Counted from the stretch's first letter, positions 45,524 through 55,507 are shown. The stretch is 64,000 nucleotides of DNA from Paenibacillus sp. FSL H8-0548 (GCF_038630985.1 NZ_CP152049.1:6339501-6403500); one strand, 5' to 3'. Made by a program: numbers and translations. Notes: a model not told the origin generated them from the letters alone.

Positions 45524-45555
45524 GTCAAGACGAGTGAACCCTCCACCCGCCTTGA
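45524..45555 (-). terminator. Leaky hairpin between binding-protein and permease genes (GH31 locus)
   Basis: GTCAAGACGAG (45524-45534) pairs with CCCGCCTTGAC (45545-45555), using two G-T pairs on the minus-strand RNA, followed by TATCCTTTTT. It likely lets only part of the transcripts continue into the permeases. Confidence 0.6.
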
Positions 45556-45565
45556 CCATTCTACT

Positions 45566-47254
45566 TTATTTCAATTCATTTACTTCTTTAGTAATTTGAT
45601 CTCCACCTTGCTCCTGCCACTTCTTCACGAATGTGTCGAATTCATCTAATGGAGCGCTGCCCATAATGATTTTCAGGAACGTTTCATCTTCTATTTTCTT
45701 CAAATTCGTCCATTTGGTTTGCATTGTTTTCGTTTGTGCGGTTGCCAGACTCTTCACCCAATTAATTTCGGCATCCACAAAGGTTGAGCCGCCGTTCAAA
45801 TGGGAGTAAATGTGCGAGAAGAAGTCCGGATCTTTTTGTTGGTCCCAATACTGGATGTCATAGTTATCAAAAGGTTCTGTCTTCACATTATTAACATGCG
45901 AAGCAAGCTCATAGGTAAAACCGTAATTGAGTTTATCCACGTCCTCCAGCTTCATTTCACCATTAAGAACCTTTTGTGTTGTTTTTACGGCATATTGCAA
46001 TTGATCGCCAAGGCCCATAATTAGGAACAACGGAATTTCCTGAGATGTTAATTCTTTGCCTACAGCTGTTTTATAACTTTCCTGTTTCTCGCTGACATGA
46101 ATATTGAGCATCTTGATGACCGCTTCTGGATTTTTGTAGTTCTTCTTCACAACGATATAATTGCTGCCTGTAGTTTGGTTGGAATTGAATGCCCCCGACT
46201 CGTCCAATGGCGCGATATACGGTCTCCAGTTGGCGTTCGGATCGCTTTTGATTGAATCCGTCAGATTATACGGAGTCCACCACGGTCCGAAGAAAATACC
46301 TGCTTGCCCGCTTGTTATGACCTCTTGAGTGCTTTTCCTCAAGCCGATCTCTTTATCCAAAATACCATTGGCGTACCAATCCCGCAGCGTAGCCAATGTT
46401 TTCTTGGTCTCAGGTGTCGTGGAGCCGTATACTGCGTTCCCGCTTTCATCTGTCACCCAGATGCCTGGATACGCTTTGTTCGAGAAGAACACTGACGAGA
46501 AGTTCAGATAATGGTCGCCAGAAGCAAGGAAATTAGAATAAAGTGATCCGCCTTGCTGAGTACCTACTATGCCTAATGTCTTTTCTCCGCCCATTTTGTT
46601 GTCAACAAAGGCTTTCGCTATGTTCTCGAGATCCTGCAACGATTTTGGAGCTTCCAGGCCGAGCTTATCAAGCCAATCCTTGCGAATCCAGGTCATCGGC
46701 GCGGAAGGCAGTGTCGTTTCAGGTAGAGCATACAATTTGCCGTCAAAGGTTACACCCTCAAGCAGCCCTGGGTTCGAATCATAGATCTGCTTCAGTCTAT
46801 CTGCTCCGAACTTATTGTATACTTCCGTCAAATCCGCCAACTGATCGGCTTTAACCATTTGTCTTAGCTGGGTTTCATTAACCAGCATTGCATCTGGCAG
46901 ATCATTGCTTCCAATAGCTAAACTTACTTTTTGGCCGTAATCCGTGTTTGAAGCTTCCCAATCGTGTTTGACCACAATATTATAGGAATCTTTCAGCCAG
47001 CGAGTGTACAGGTTGTCCTCCGCTGAATCGTTGCCTTCATACTTATAGGTGGGATCAATTCCTCTGCCTAAGGTCACTTCTACCGGCTCTGGAAATTTCG
47101 CTAATGGATCATAGGATACATCTGCGCCTACGTTGTTGCCTGGGTTATTACTCGGGCTGTTGCTCGGAGCATTCTCCGAGTTGTTGCTTCCACATGCACT
47201 TAAGCTTAAAGCAACAACCAGGCCGATCGCCAAGGTCTTGAAATTCTTTTTCAT
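45566..47254 (-). CDS. Sugar ABC transporter substrate-binding lipoprotein (GH31 locus)
   Basis: 562 residues. Signal KKNFKTLAIGLVVALSLSAC has lipobox LSLSAC, then a Ser/Asn-rich tether (NNSENAPSNSPSNNPG). The body has the LplA-like solute-binding fold (VEVTLGRGIDPTYKYE, PMTWIRKDWLDKLGLEAPKS, ending ITKEVNELK). AGGGGG precedes the ATG at 47254. First gene of an operon SBP-LplB-YtcP-GH31, controlled probably by the YesMN-type pair just upstream. The ligand is likely an alpha-gluco-oligosaccharide, by context. Confidence 0.9.
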   Translation of the reverse strand: MKKNFKTLAIGLVVALSLSACGSNNSENAPSNSPSNNPGNNVGADVSYDPLAKFPEPVEVTLGRGIDPTYKYEGNDSAEDNLYTRWLKDSYNIVVKHDWEASNTDYGQKVSLAIGSNDLPDAMLVNETQLRQMVKADQLADLTEVYNKFGADRLKQIYDSNPGLLEGVTFDGKLYALPETTLPSAPMTWIRKDWLDKLGLEAPKSLQDLENIAKAFVDNKMGGEKTLGIVGTQQGGSLYSNFLASGDHYLNFSSVFFSNKAYPGIWVTDESGNAVYGSTTPETKKTLATLRDWYANGILDKEIGLRKSTQEVITSGQAGIFFGPWWTPYNLTDSIKSDPNANWRPYIAPLDESGAFNSNQTTGSNYIVVKKNYKNPEAVIKMLNIHVSEKQESYKTAVGKELTSQEIPLFLIMGLGDQLQYAVKTTQKVLNGEMKLEDVDKLNYGFTYELASHVNNVKTEPFDNYDIQYWDQQKDPDFFSHIYSHLNGGSTFVDAEINWVKSLATAQTKTMQTKWTNLKKIEDETFLKIIMGSAPLDEFDTFVKKWQEQGGDQITKEVNELK

Positions 47255-47383
47255 TGTCGTTCCCCCTAATGCTTATTTAAAAAACTGAACTTGCCTACAC
47301 CTAAATTATAGCTCCTCATTCGTCTCGACCGTGTTAGAGGATAAAAGGGAATGAGGTGGAAAATACGATGAAAATAAAAAAAA

Positions 47384-47415
47384 CGCCCGAAAACTATCTA
47401 CCCTGTTTTCGGACG
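47384..47415 (-). terminator. Terminator of the two-component operon
   Basis: Arms CGCCCGAAAAC (47384-47394) and GTTTTCGGACG (47405-47415) pair over 11 bases with one G-T pair, followed on the minus strand by a long T run. It separates the regulators from the importer operon. Confidence 0.8.
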
Positions 47416-47442
47416 ATTCCCTACCTTGCATACAGCCTTGTA

Positions 47443-48807
47443 TTATTTGGGCCTATCTTGAATATTCGTTTGTCTATAGTCACTTGGTAAAATACCTACA
47501 TGCTCCCTAAATAAACGGCTAAAATATTTTTCATCGTTATAACCGACTTGTTCAGCAATCCATTGGATGGTCTTGGTAGTGTTTATCAAATAATCCTTGG
47601 CCCTGTCCATACGTATATCCCTTAAATAATCCGTATAGGTTTTGCCTACAATCTGTTTGAAGCATTGGCTGAAATAGCTGCTGCTCATATTGACCATCAT
47701 TGCCATTTCCCCTGCTGTCAGAGACTGGTTCAGCATTTGCTGAGCCATATTCGTCGCCTTAGCAATGCTATTCTGAATTTCTATGGAATATTGCGGCTTA
47801 ATATTAGCTTGCCGGATGGCATCCCTCGCACTTCTTATCCATGCTTCAAATTGAGAATAATAGGCGAACGAATCCTCTATTACGATAGAATCCTCTAGTA
47901 TTTTTCCATACAGCCTGTTCCATTCATCCGTTAAGGAAAAAAACAGTCTTGTTAATCGAATCGGTGGAAGCTTGACTGCTTTCAGCTCTTGATGCATCTG
48001 GTCAAATATCTGATCCTCGTAAATCCAATCTGGTGAAAGCCACTTTTGCTTTATCTCATTCAAGTCATAGCCGTCTTCTTTTCCTACTTTATTAATCGCT
48101 CCTTTATGAATAGTCTGAAGCGGCTGCGCAGGATCATAATCATAAAAGAAACCATTCCTTCGATAGACCCTGATAAGCTGCACAACCGCTTCGTGGTCCA
48201 GCCCCTTAAGATCACGAAAGCAAATGAGGGCATAGTTGGGCCCGGGCGTAAAGGCTTCCGGCGGCAGATATGTCCAATACCATACTCCAATGTCAACTTC
48301 AACGGCCCCCTTGGGCAAGGAAATATCCCATTTGGGGTCGTCGCTTTGTTGGCTCAAGGTATACATAACAAACAGTTCATCCACTTGGCTGATTTCATTC
48401 CGATGGTTCACGAGTTCTTTTGATTTTTTCTTATCGAATAACGAAGAGATTCTACTTAATACGTCTTCAAATTGCTCCTTCTCCAATTGCGTCTTGGCAA
48501 TATAATCAATAGCTCCAAGCCGGAGCGCCTCCTGTACATATTCGAAATCCTGATGTAGAGTCAGCACAACGATTTGGATATGCGGATATCTCTTGCTGAC
48601 TTCCCTCATTAATTCAATTCCGGACATGACTGGCATAGACAGGTCTGTAAGCAATAAATCTACCTTGTTGGTTTTCATAAATTGCAGGGCGTTCTCTCCA
48701 TTATTGGCCTCTCCTACCACAACCATTCCAAACTGCTGCCAGGGCATGAAGCTGACCAAACCCTTTCGAACGATTTTTTCATCATCTACAATCAACACTT
48801 TGATCAT
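47443..48807 (-). CDS. Response regulator, receiver plus AraC-type output (YesN-type)
   Basis: 454 residues. Receiver domain residues 1-120: VDDEK near 8, phosphorylated Asp in LLLTDLSMP (Asp55), and the Lys of IAKTQLEK near 105. A long middle region follows, then the AraC HTH (QWIAEQVGYNDEKYFSRLFREHVGILPSDYR) at the C-terminus. It overlaps the kinase gene by four bases, so they are translated together. It likely activates the importer/GH31 operon 189 bases downstream when phosphorylated. Confidence 0.93.
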   Translation of the reverse strand: MIKVLIVDDEKIVRKGLVSFMPWQQFGMVVVGEANNGENALQFMKTNKVDLLLTDLSMPVMSGIELMREVSKRYPHIQIVVLTLHQDFEYVQEALRLGAIDYIAKTQLEKEQFEDVLSRISSLFDKKKSKELVNHRNEISQVDELFVMYTLSQQSDDPKWDISLPKGAVEVDIGVWYWTYLPPEAFTPGPNYALICFRDLKGLDHEAVVQLIRVYRRNGFFYDYDPAQPLQTIHKGAINKVGKEDGYDLNEIKQKWLSPDWIYEDQIFDQMHQELKAVKLPPIRLTRLFFSLTDEWNRLYGKILEDSIVIEDSFAYYSQFEAWIRSARDAIRQANIKPQYSIEIQNSIAKATNMAQQMLNQSLTAGEMAMMVNMSSSYFSQCFKQIVGKTYTDYLRDIRMDRAKDYLINTTKTIQWIAEQVGYNDEKYFSRLFREHVGILPSDYRQTNIQDRPK

Positions 48808-50540
48808 GATTTTTGTTCACCTCTTAAGACAGGCAAGCTTAAGGAAATAATAGTCCCATTTCCAATCTCGCTCTTAATATGAAATGTTGCTTGATTCCCA
48901 TAGTTCGCTTCCAATATACGTTTAACATATTTCATCCCGATTCCCATCCCTACTTTTTGGCTATCCATGGAGTCATCATTCAGCAATTGATCGATTTTCT
49001 CCGGCAGCATTCCCGACCCATTGTCTTGAATCGTAATTTGAAGCTCATCATTCAAGCGTATATCGACATGAATATAGCCATCATCACTAACCCCATGATA
49101 AAGTGCGTTCTCTACTAAAGGCTGAAGAATAAATCGCGGAATCGGCAGCAGCATCGCGTCGTCATCCACATCAATATCCACATCAAATTGGAAATCATAT
49201 CTGATTTTCTGAAGCTGTAAATATTCTTTTAACGCTTCTATTTCTCCGCGAATGGTCGTTTCTTCGCCCATTTTGCCAAGATTATATTGCAGCAGTTTAT
49301 TTAAAGAGAGTGCCAGCTTGTCGATTTCTTCCTGCCCATTCATCATCGCCAGCCAGTGAACGGTGTCCAACGTATTCATAAGAAAATGAGGATTAATTTG
49401 ATACAACAGCTTCTCAACCTCTAAATCCGCTCTCCTCTTTTCTTTCCGTTCAATTTCACCATACAGATCCCAAATTTTGATCTTCATTTTTCGAATTTTA
49501 TAAAGCAGATAATCAAATTCGGGTATATTGGTTAAATCGGTATTATCCTTAGAATTGGATTGCACCAAAGATTTAATTTCCATATTGAATCTCTCGAGCG
49601 GCTTGTATACCATCCTCGATAATAATAAAGCAATGAATATTGCAGCCAATTCAAAAAACAAGAAATAAATCGTTATTCGAAAGAACCATTGGTTCTTCTC
49701 CCGATTCAACTCCTCTTTGGGCAATATCGATACAATGCTCCAGCCTTGATTACTTGTTTCTTTATTCCATACATATTGTCCGTATACGCCAGACATTTCT
49801 ACTGAGTCTTTCAATGGGAATAAGCTATCTAAAGGGAAATTATTCTGTTCTTGGCTGAATTTTATTTTCCCTTCATTATCGAGAATGAGCAGCCGACGTG
49901 ATTTATTTTCCGGACTCTCGGTATCAAATAGTTTTTTTACAGCATTAAAGCCTGTCTCTATGTATACATAGACATCTTGTTCCGGCAAGTCTACCTTACG
50001 CATTGTGCTAAAAACTAATTGATTAACGGATCTGTTATTGCTTTTATGCGGACCGAAATAAACAACCTCTGGATAGATTTCCATAACTGGCAGCTGTTCC
50101 GGGTTAAATTGCTCCCTTACGAAAAAGTTTTCAAAATCATACTCCTTTGTATTCTCAAAGTAATATAGAGTTAACCCTATATTAGGGTTCGAAAAGGTGA
50201 TTACATTCAGTTCACTCTTCAGCTGGTTTCGAAGTCTTAGCCGCTCGAAAGGATCGCTCTCATGCTGCAGCTGTTCAAGCAATCTGTTCGTGCTCCCAAA
50301 AACAAGCTGCTGGGAAACATGGTTTAGGTTGTTTAATGTATTCTCCAGCGCTAATATTTCTTGCCTTAAACTACTTTGGATGGAGCCTTGTACTTGATTG
50401 GCAAGTATCGAATTAATCGCAAAGAGAGATACCAATCCCAGACAAACAAAAGGAATGAGGATACTGAGGGTAAAAATAGTAATGATTCTATTCTTAAACG
50501 TGAACTGTCTATAGCGGTCTAAAACGAAGTTTAACTTCAT
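48804..50540 (-). CDS. Sensor histidine kinase (YesM-type)
   Basis: 578 residues from the ATG at 50540, which follows GGGAGGG. Two membrane helices (about residues 16-38 and 280-300) bound an extracellular sensor domain of about 240 residues. A HAMP-like segment follows. The His-kinase domain has the phosphorylated His in LLYQINPHFLMNTLD near 380. ATP-site motifs are LVENALYHG near 475 and DNGSGM near 510. It senses a surface signal, probably a sugar or loaded binding protein, and phosphorylates the regulator whose gene overlaps it. Confidence 0.93.
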   Translation of the reverse strand: MKLNFVLDRYRQFTFKNRIITIFTLSILIPFVCLGLVSLFAINSILANQVQGSIQSSLRQEILALENTLNNLNHVSQQLVFGSTNRLLEQLQHESDPFERLRLRNQLKSELNVITFSNPNIGLTLYYFENTKEYDFENFFVREQFNPEQLPVMEIYPEVVYFGPHKSNNRSVNQLVFSTMRKVDLPEQDVYVYIETGFNAVKKLFDTESPENKSRRLLILDNEGKIKFSQEQNNFPLDSLFPLKDSVEMSGVYGQYVWNKETSNQGWSIVSILPKEELNREKNQWFFRITIYFLFFELAAIFIALLLSRMVYKPLERFNMEIKSLVQSNSKDNTDLTNIPEFDYLLYKIRKMKIKIWDLYGEIERKEKRRADLEVEKLLYQINPHFLMNTLDTVHWLAMMNGQEEIDKLALSLNKLLQYNLGKMGEETTIRGEIEALKEYLQLQKIRYDFQFDVDIDVDDDAMLLPIPRFILQPLVENALYHGVSDDGYIHVDIRLNDELQITIQDNGSGMLPEKIDQLLNDDSMDSQKVGMGIGMKYVKRILEANYGNQATFHIKSEIGNGTIISLSLPVLRGEQKS

Positions 50541-50601
50541 CCAATCCCTCCCCCTAATCACTAGAAATTTTATCATGGATTGTGTATATATAATAATAGA
50601 A

Positions 50602-50644
50602 AAACAATAACCCCATTAACCTTACGGTAATGGGATTATTGTTT
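50602..50644 (-). terminator. Terminator of the SLH-amylase gene
   Basis: 17-bp arms (50602-50618 and 50628-50644; AATAACCCCATTA core, one G-T pair), followed on the minus strand by TTTTTCT. It ends the amylase transcript before the kinase gene. Confidence 0.8.
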
Positions 50645-50650
50645 CAACCA

Positions 50651-53600
50651 CTAATTATTCAAAAGCGTGTAAATGACTTGTGCTGCTTCCGATCGTATCA
50701 GGAGCGATTGCGGTTCGAATTTATTAGCGTTTTTCCCTTTAAAAAGCCCTACAGCACTTCCCTGCTTCACAGCATCCTGAGCCCAAACGCTTATGCTTTC
50801 CTGATCTGCGAATTGGTGGTCTGCTGCAGGAGATTGCTGAGAATCCCCACTTCGGAACGTATAAGCGCGCATCAGCGTGACGGCCATTTCCTGTCTAGTT
50901 ATCGGTTTATTCGGTTCAAAAGAACCTTCACCTCTTCCGGTGATGATTCCCGCTTCAGCAGCAGCCGTAACGGCCTCTGCAAACCAATCGTTTTTCCCTA
51001 CATCCTTAAATGTGTGGGAACCAGTCGAAGCAATGCCCAGCGAACGCACCAGCATCGCGGTAAACTCTGCACGCGATACCGATCTATCGGGCTCAAACCG
51101 CGTTTTTGTTGTCCCATTTACGATTTGTTTGGCAGCGAGAGATTTAATGGCCGGTGATGCCCAATTGGCAGCACTCACGTCGCTAAAGGTCTGATCGATT
51201 TCAAGGACTGCATATCTACTGAAATGCATAACGTTTGCAGAAATCATGCTATTGTTCCAATTACCGCCTACATATCGGATATGATTAGAATTTTCGATAA
51301 AGAAGACACCCGATAAATCACGATTTACTTGACCCTCCACTGTAAACGTAAGTGTAACGGGCTTTGTAAATGTGGTCAATTGGTTCACTTCTTTATTATC
51401 TATCATGATGGACAAAGTAATATCGTACATAACGCCGTTCATTTTAATGGAAGTGTTGGTCAGATTATCGCTCTTTAGCAAGTTCTCCGCCTCGGATTGC
51501 TCCACTGGAACGACCTTTAATGAAATTTTAGTTTTGTCTGCTGGCTGCCCCGAGGCACTTGCTTGTGCTGCTTTTAATATTTCAGCAGGGAGTTCAACAG
51601 AAACCTTATTAAACTGGATACGAATCGGTTTATCTCCTGTCAGATCAACCGCTTGAATTGGAAGCAGAATTTGCTTGGCATCCTTTTTGACAATTAGTAC
51701 ATTATCGCCGCTTAGTTTTTTTAGATCATCTTCATTAAAGGTATGAACACCCTCTGTTTCTCCCAAGCCTGGTACAGAAATATTGCCCGTATTACCAGGT
51801 GAAGGGTCTGGTGTAGGACTTGGTGTAGGGCCTTCGTTCTCAATGGCAGCATTGGAAAAAATATTAAATTCCCATGGTGCGAGATTAAAGGTTTGTTCTT
51901 GATTAAACTCAAATGAAGCATTTGCTAAATAGGAGTGGAAGCTTCCTGCCGATCCGTCCGCATTTATAACGGTTTCTACATTTTCTGCTGATAAATTTAT
52001 AACACTTATCACTTTGTTGCCGTTCATTTCTCTCTCGAACGCCAAGATACGCGGATCAGTTGAGTTAAGAAATTTAACCTCGCCACCGAAGCTGCCATTC
52101 CAAAGCGCTTGATTCTCTTTCTTCATACGAATGAATTGCTCGTATAATGGCTTCAATGATTGGTCATTCCAATCAATTTGATCCTTCTCAAAAAATAGAA
52201 GTCTCTTATCAAGTCCCGCTTCTTGTCCTGAATAGATTAATGGCATTCCCGGCAAGGTAAACATAAGTGCTGCCATTGCCTTTTCAGACTCACCGAACAT
52301 TTCTTTAGTAGTGCCTTCCCACGAATTCGTATCGTGATTGGTTATGAAATTCATCGCATAAGAGCCTTTTGGGTATAATTGCTTCATTCGATCGATATAA
52401 GCTTGGATATCTTTAACTCCTTTATCACCGCTAGGTATACCAATCATAATGTTATAAAAAAGGTCCCAGCCGTAGTTTGAGTTAAACGCTTCCATTAATA
52501 AGTTGAATTGAGTATCATCTTCAGCTAGCATATACATCGGCTTTATCGCATCAAGTTCTTTTCTTGCAGTATCCCAAAAATCCTGTGGTACTCCAGCTGC
52601 GTAATCGGCGCGATATCCATCAATATCTGCCTCCGTAACCCAGAATTTCATAGCATCTAGCATCGCAGCTCGCATATCCGCATTCTTATAGTTCAAGTCT
52701 GCGGTATCCAACCAGCCATTCGGTGATACAATATTCCCTTCATCGTCTGTATTGTACCAGCCTGGATTATTAATCCACTCGTTATCCCAGCCAGTATGGT
52801 TCGCTACCCAGTCCAATACGACCTTAAAGCCCATATTGTGAGCTTTCTGAACCAAATCCTTAAAATCCTCCAATGTACCGAATTCAGGATTTACCGCTTT
52901 AAAATCAGCGACGGCGTAATAAGAGCCCAAAGTTTCGATACGTTTCTCCTCAGATATAGGATGGATGGGCATAAACCACAATATCTCTACACCCAATTCC
53001 TTTAACCTGGGAAGGTGGGATTCAAATGCTTTAAAGGTTCCCTCAGATGTATATTGTCTCACGTTTACTTCGTAAATGGTTGAATCTTTCGACCATTCAG
53101 GATGATTCACTTTGCTTTCCGCTGTCTCTACGACATACGGCGATGTGTAAACAGCGGGACTCCCTTCTTTAATGAACAATTGATTATAATTGTCCAGCAT
53201 TGCAAAGGATCTCTCTGCGCCGTCCTTTGTACCATCGGTACGGTTGATGACGAGAAAGCTGATTTTCTCGGCATTTTCTTTTAATGTTATATCAACATAA
53301 GCACCATTTCGATCTACCTGACTGTTTGAAAAAGCACTGGCACCGGTAGGCCAACTGTCTACCGTCTCAGAGGGTGTTCTTACATCATCCCACAGCCAAA
53401 GACCCCAGTCGCTATAATTCTGATCTGTTTTTTTGTAATGAATTCTTATCGTGTTCTCCGGAAGATTAACGGGCTCCCACAAGAAAACCTCATCTGAGCC
53501 TTCTTTAATCCACACTTCATTTATTTCCGGTGTGAACAGCGTTACTTCCTTTTGATCCGCTTCTTTAACTCCAGTAGCCTTATTAATGACAAGAAAATAC

Positions 53601-53938
53601 ACTTTGTTGGACTCATCATTCAATTTAATATCCACATACGCGCCATAAGAGGTTCTCTGCTCTTCTGTAAATGAGGTGGCGCCTAATGGCCAACTACCTA
53701 CCGCTTCTGAAGGCGACACAACCCCTCCCCATAACCAAAGACCCATATTATCAAAGGAGTTATCTGCCCTCTGATAATGAACTCTTAATGTATCCGCAGG
53801 GATATTAGCAGTCCCAGCTTGCACCTCTATCGATCCTTCCGCATTCACCGGAGTTGAAATCGAGAACCACTGTAATGAAACGACTACCAAACAACAAATG
53901 AGCACTTGCGCAACTACCTTATTCCATTTCCTTTTCAA
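50651..53938 (-). CDS. Cell-wall-anchored GH13 amylase/pullulanase-like enzyme with CBM41 and SLH domains
   Basis: 1095 residues. Signal peptide 1-33 (ending PVNAEG). Two tandem CBM41 (pullulanase-type) modules, about 40-150 and 155-265, each with IRIHY/LRVHY and GLWLW. A GH13 catalytic domain at about 285-690 has VLDWVANHTGWD, the nucleophile in DGYRADYAAG near 455, the likely acid/base Glu in YMLAEDDT near 485, and FITNHDTNSW near 555. A Pro/Thr linker (PTPSPTPDPSPG) leads to a beta-rich domain, then three SLH repeats in the last 180 residues (FSDVSAANWASPAIKSLAAK, FKDVGKNDWFAEAV, FADQESISVWAQDAV). It degrades alpha-glucans outside while bound to the wall polymer. A TTG start follows AAGGAGAGG. 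Confidence 0.92.
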   Translation of the reverse strand: MKRKWNKVVAQVLICCLVVVSLQWFSISTPVNAEGSIEVQAGTANIPADTLRVHYQRADNSFDNMGLWLWGGVVSPSEAVGSWPLGATSFTEEQRTSYGAYVDIKLNDESNKVYFLVINKATGVKEADQKEVTLFTPEINEVWIKEGSDEVFLWEPVNLPENTIRIHYKKTDQNYSDWGLWLWDDVRTPSETVDSWPTGASAFSNSQVDRNGAYVDITLKENAEKISFLVINRTDGTKDGAERSFAMLDNYNQLFIKEGSPAVYTSPYVVETAESKVNHPEWSKDSTIYEVNVRQYTSEGTFKAFESHLPRLKELGVEILWFMPIHPISEEKRIETLGSYYAVADFKAVNPEFGTLEDFKDLVQKAHNMGFKVVLDWVANHTGWDNEWINNPGWYNTDDEGNIVSPNGWLDTADLNYKNADMRAAMLDAMKFWVTEADIDGYRADYAAGVPQDFWDTARKELDAIKPMYMLAEDDTQFNLLMEAFNSNYGWDLFYNIMIGIPSGDKGVKDIQAYIDRMKQLYPKGSYAMNFITNHDTNSWEGTTKEMFGESEKAMAALMFTLPGMPLIYSGQEAGLDKRLLFFEKDQIDWNDQSLKPLYEQFIRMKKENQALWNGSFGGEVKFLNSTDPRILAFEREMNGNKVISVINLSAENVETVINADGSAGSFHSYLANASFEFNQEQTFNLAPWEFNIFSNAAIENEGPTPSPTPDPSPGNTGNISVPGLGETEGVHTFNEDDLKKLSGDNVLIVKKDAKQILLPIQAVDLTGDKPIRIQFNKVSVELPAEILKAAQASASGQPADKTKISLKVVPVEQSEAENLLKSDNLTNTSIKMNGVMYDITLSIMIDNKEVNQLTTFTKPVTLTFTVEGQVNRDLSGVFFIENSNHIRYVGGNWNNSMISANVMHFSRYAVLEIDQTFSDVSAANWASPAIKSLAAKQIVNGTTKTRFEPDRSVSRAEFTAMLVRSLGIASTGSHTFKDVGKNDWFAEAVTAAAEAGIITGRGEGSFEPNKPITRQEMAVTLMRAYTFRSGDSQQSPAADHQFADQESISVWAQDAVKQGSAVGLFKGKNANKFEPQSLLIRSEAAQVIYTLLNN

Positions 53939-53974
53939 CTAAACCTCTCCTTCCAAATTACCGAACTAATAATG

Positions 53975-54063
53975 CGCTTTCATTTTTATTATTAAGGCAT
54001 ATCCTCCCTTTCAAACGTTTGATGTATGTCCCCACTAATATACCACTGTAGAAATTATTCCAA
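53975..54063 (-). promoter_or_regulatory. Amylase promoter with LacI-type operator TCAAACGTTTGA
   Basis: On the minus strand: TTGGAA (54058-54063), 15 bases, then TGGTATATT as an extended -10 (TATATT at 54037-54042), then the perfect 12-bp palindrome TCAAACGTTTGA (54011-54022). The operator falls just after the transcription start, suiting a repressor; the LacI gene at 54263 is next to it. A weak cre-like TGAAAGCG (53975-53982) lies downstream. Confidence 0.6.
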
Positions 54064-54205
54064 GTTAGAGGTTGGTTTCGAATAAGGATGATTATTAAGC
54101 AAAAACAAAATGATGTACCGAAAACTGTCTATCTACTTTTCATCGAAACATCTAACTTTTGCATTTTTTTGAAAATTAAATTTCTATCATGCATGAAATG
54201 TAAAA

Positions 54206-54234
54206 AAAGCTCATGTGTAAGTCACATGAGCTTT
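54206..54234 (-). terminator. Terminator of the LacI gene
   Basis: Perfect 12-bp arms AAAGCTCATGTG (54206-54217) and CACATGAGCTTT (54223-54234), loop of five, followed on the minus strand by TTTT. Confidence 0.85.
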
Positions 54235-54262
54235 CATCGCCCCGTCTATCCAGCATTCGCAT

Positions 54263-55282
54263 TCATTGTTTGACCTGTCCTTTTATCTCTGTTGATTTTC
54301 TAACTATGATTCGGTGCGGCAAGATCTTGCGTCTGGCTTCAATCTCGGTTCCCTTCAGTATTTGAAGCAGCATTGTAGCAGCCGAATATCCATTATGGAA
54401 AGAATCCGTATCAACAGCCGTCAGAGATGAAGATATAAGGTCACCCATATAATCATGATTAAAACAAAGCACGCTAACATCCTCCGGGACTCTCAGCTTT
54501 AATCTTGTCAATGCTTTAATCACCTTCCAAGCAGTTACATCGTCTTGAGCCATAATGGCTGTAGGCCTTTCACGCTCATTCATCCATGTCCATACAATAT
54601 TATCCTCCGTGTCCGATTCATTTAGACTAATCCATCTGGAATTTGGTTCAATTTGTGCATTTTCCAAAGCCATTTGGTAACCCCGCAGCCGATCCGAATG
54701 GATAAGGACATGGGCAGGACCATGAAGAATAGCAATATTCCTATGTTTCTGCTGAATCAGGAAATGGGTAGCATCCCATGCAACTTTAAATTGATCATAT
54801 TCGGAGGTATAAATATCGGAGTGCTCCGCACTTCTCCCCATGAGGACAAAGGGAATCTCATCCGATTTTAGATATGAAATCACCTTGTCTCTATCTCTGG
54901 AATAAAGAATGATAAGCCCATCCATACTTCTTCCTTTGTATTTGGCGGTTATGGAGCGAATCAATTCTTCCTCGCTATTCCCTGTCAAAATCAACACATG
55001 ATAACCCCAATTTTGCGCTTGAGATAGAACACCCCGTACAGCTTTAATAGAATTGAAATGCATATTTTCAGTCGGATTAGGGAGCACCAGCCCCATGTTA
55101 TAACTCATTTTTGATACTAAGCCTTTTGCTAGCATATTGGGTTGATAGCCTTGTTGTTCAATAATTTTCTTTACCTTTGAACGTGTTTTTTCACTAATTC
55201 TTGAATCATTTGAAATGACGCGCGATACGGTCGATATCGAAGTGCCAGCAAGATCAGCAATATGTTTAATCGTAATGACCAT
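54263..55282 (-). CDS. LacI-family regulator, probable repressor of the amylase gene
   Basis: 339 residues from the ATG at 55282, next to AAGGAGGCGGCA. HTH ITIKHIADLAGTSISTVSRVISNDSRI is followed by the hinge (PNMLAKGLVSKMSYNMGLVLP) and a sugar-binding sensor domain. It probably binds the TCAAACGTTTGA site at 54011-54022, in front of the amylase gene it precedes. The inducer is likely a malto-oligosaccharide. It is transcribed separately from the amylase. Confidence 0.9.
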   Translation of the reverse strand: MVITIKHIADLAGTSISTVSRVISNDSRISEKTRSKVKKIIEQQGYQPNMLAKGLVSKMSYNMGLVLPNPTENMHFNSIKAVRGVLSQAQNWGYHVLILTGNSEEELIRSITAKYKGRSMDGLIILYSRDRDKVISYLKSDEIPFVLMGRSAEHSDIYTSEYDQFKVAWDATHFLIQQKHRNIAILHGPAHVLIHSDRLRGYQMALENAQIEPNSRWISLNESDTEDNIVWTWMNERERPTAIMAQDDVTAWKVIKALTRLKLRVPEDVSVLCFNHDYMGDLISSSLTAVDTDSFHNGYSAATMLLQILKGTEIEARRKILPHRIIVRKSTEIKGQVKQ

Positions 55283-55485
55283 TGCCGCCTCCTTTTCAAG
55301 CAAATAGACATGTATGCAATAAAATCATTTTATCGTACACGTGTTGATTTCCGATTATTTAGTAGTAGTATACACTCTGATGAACAACTGCTTAGATAGA
55401 TATTTAATGCCAGATAGGGTAGCTAATCTTCTTAAATTAATCCTCACAGTCGTTTATCCATGTTTAAACCCCCAAAATAAAAAAT

Positions 55486-55507
55486 GAGGCTACCTGTAGG
55501 CAGCCTC
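55486..55507 (-). terminator. Terminator of the GH78-like gene and its operon
   Basis: GAGGCT (55486-55491) and AGCCTC (55502-55507) plus an inner CC/GG pair, followed on the minus strand by ATTTTTTATTTT. The rest of the gap 55283-55613 shows nothing recognisable. Confidence 0.75.

Noticed and set aside
53971..53985. cre site (CcpA) upstream of the amylase
   Set aside because: Only TGAAAGCG matches; the second half of the consensus is absent. Kept only as a weak remark.
54088..54273. 61-codon plus-strand open frame
   Set aside because: Overlaps the LacI terminator hairpin and has no family resemblance.
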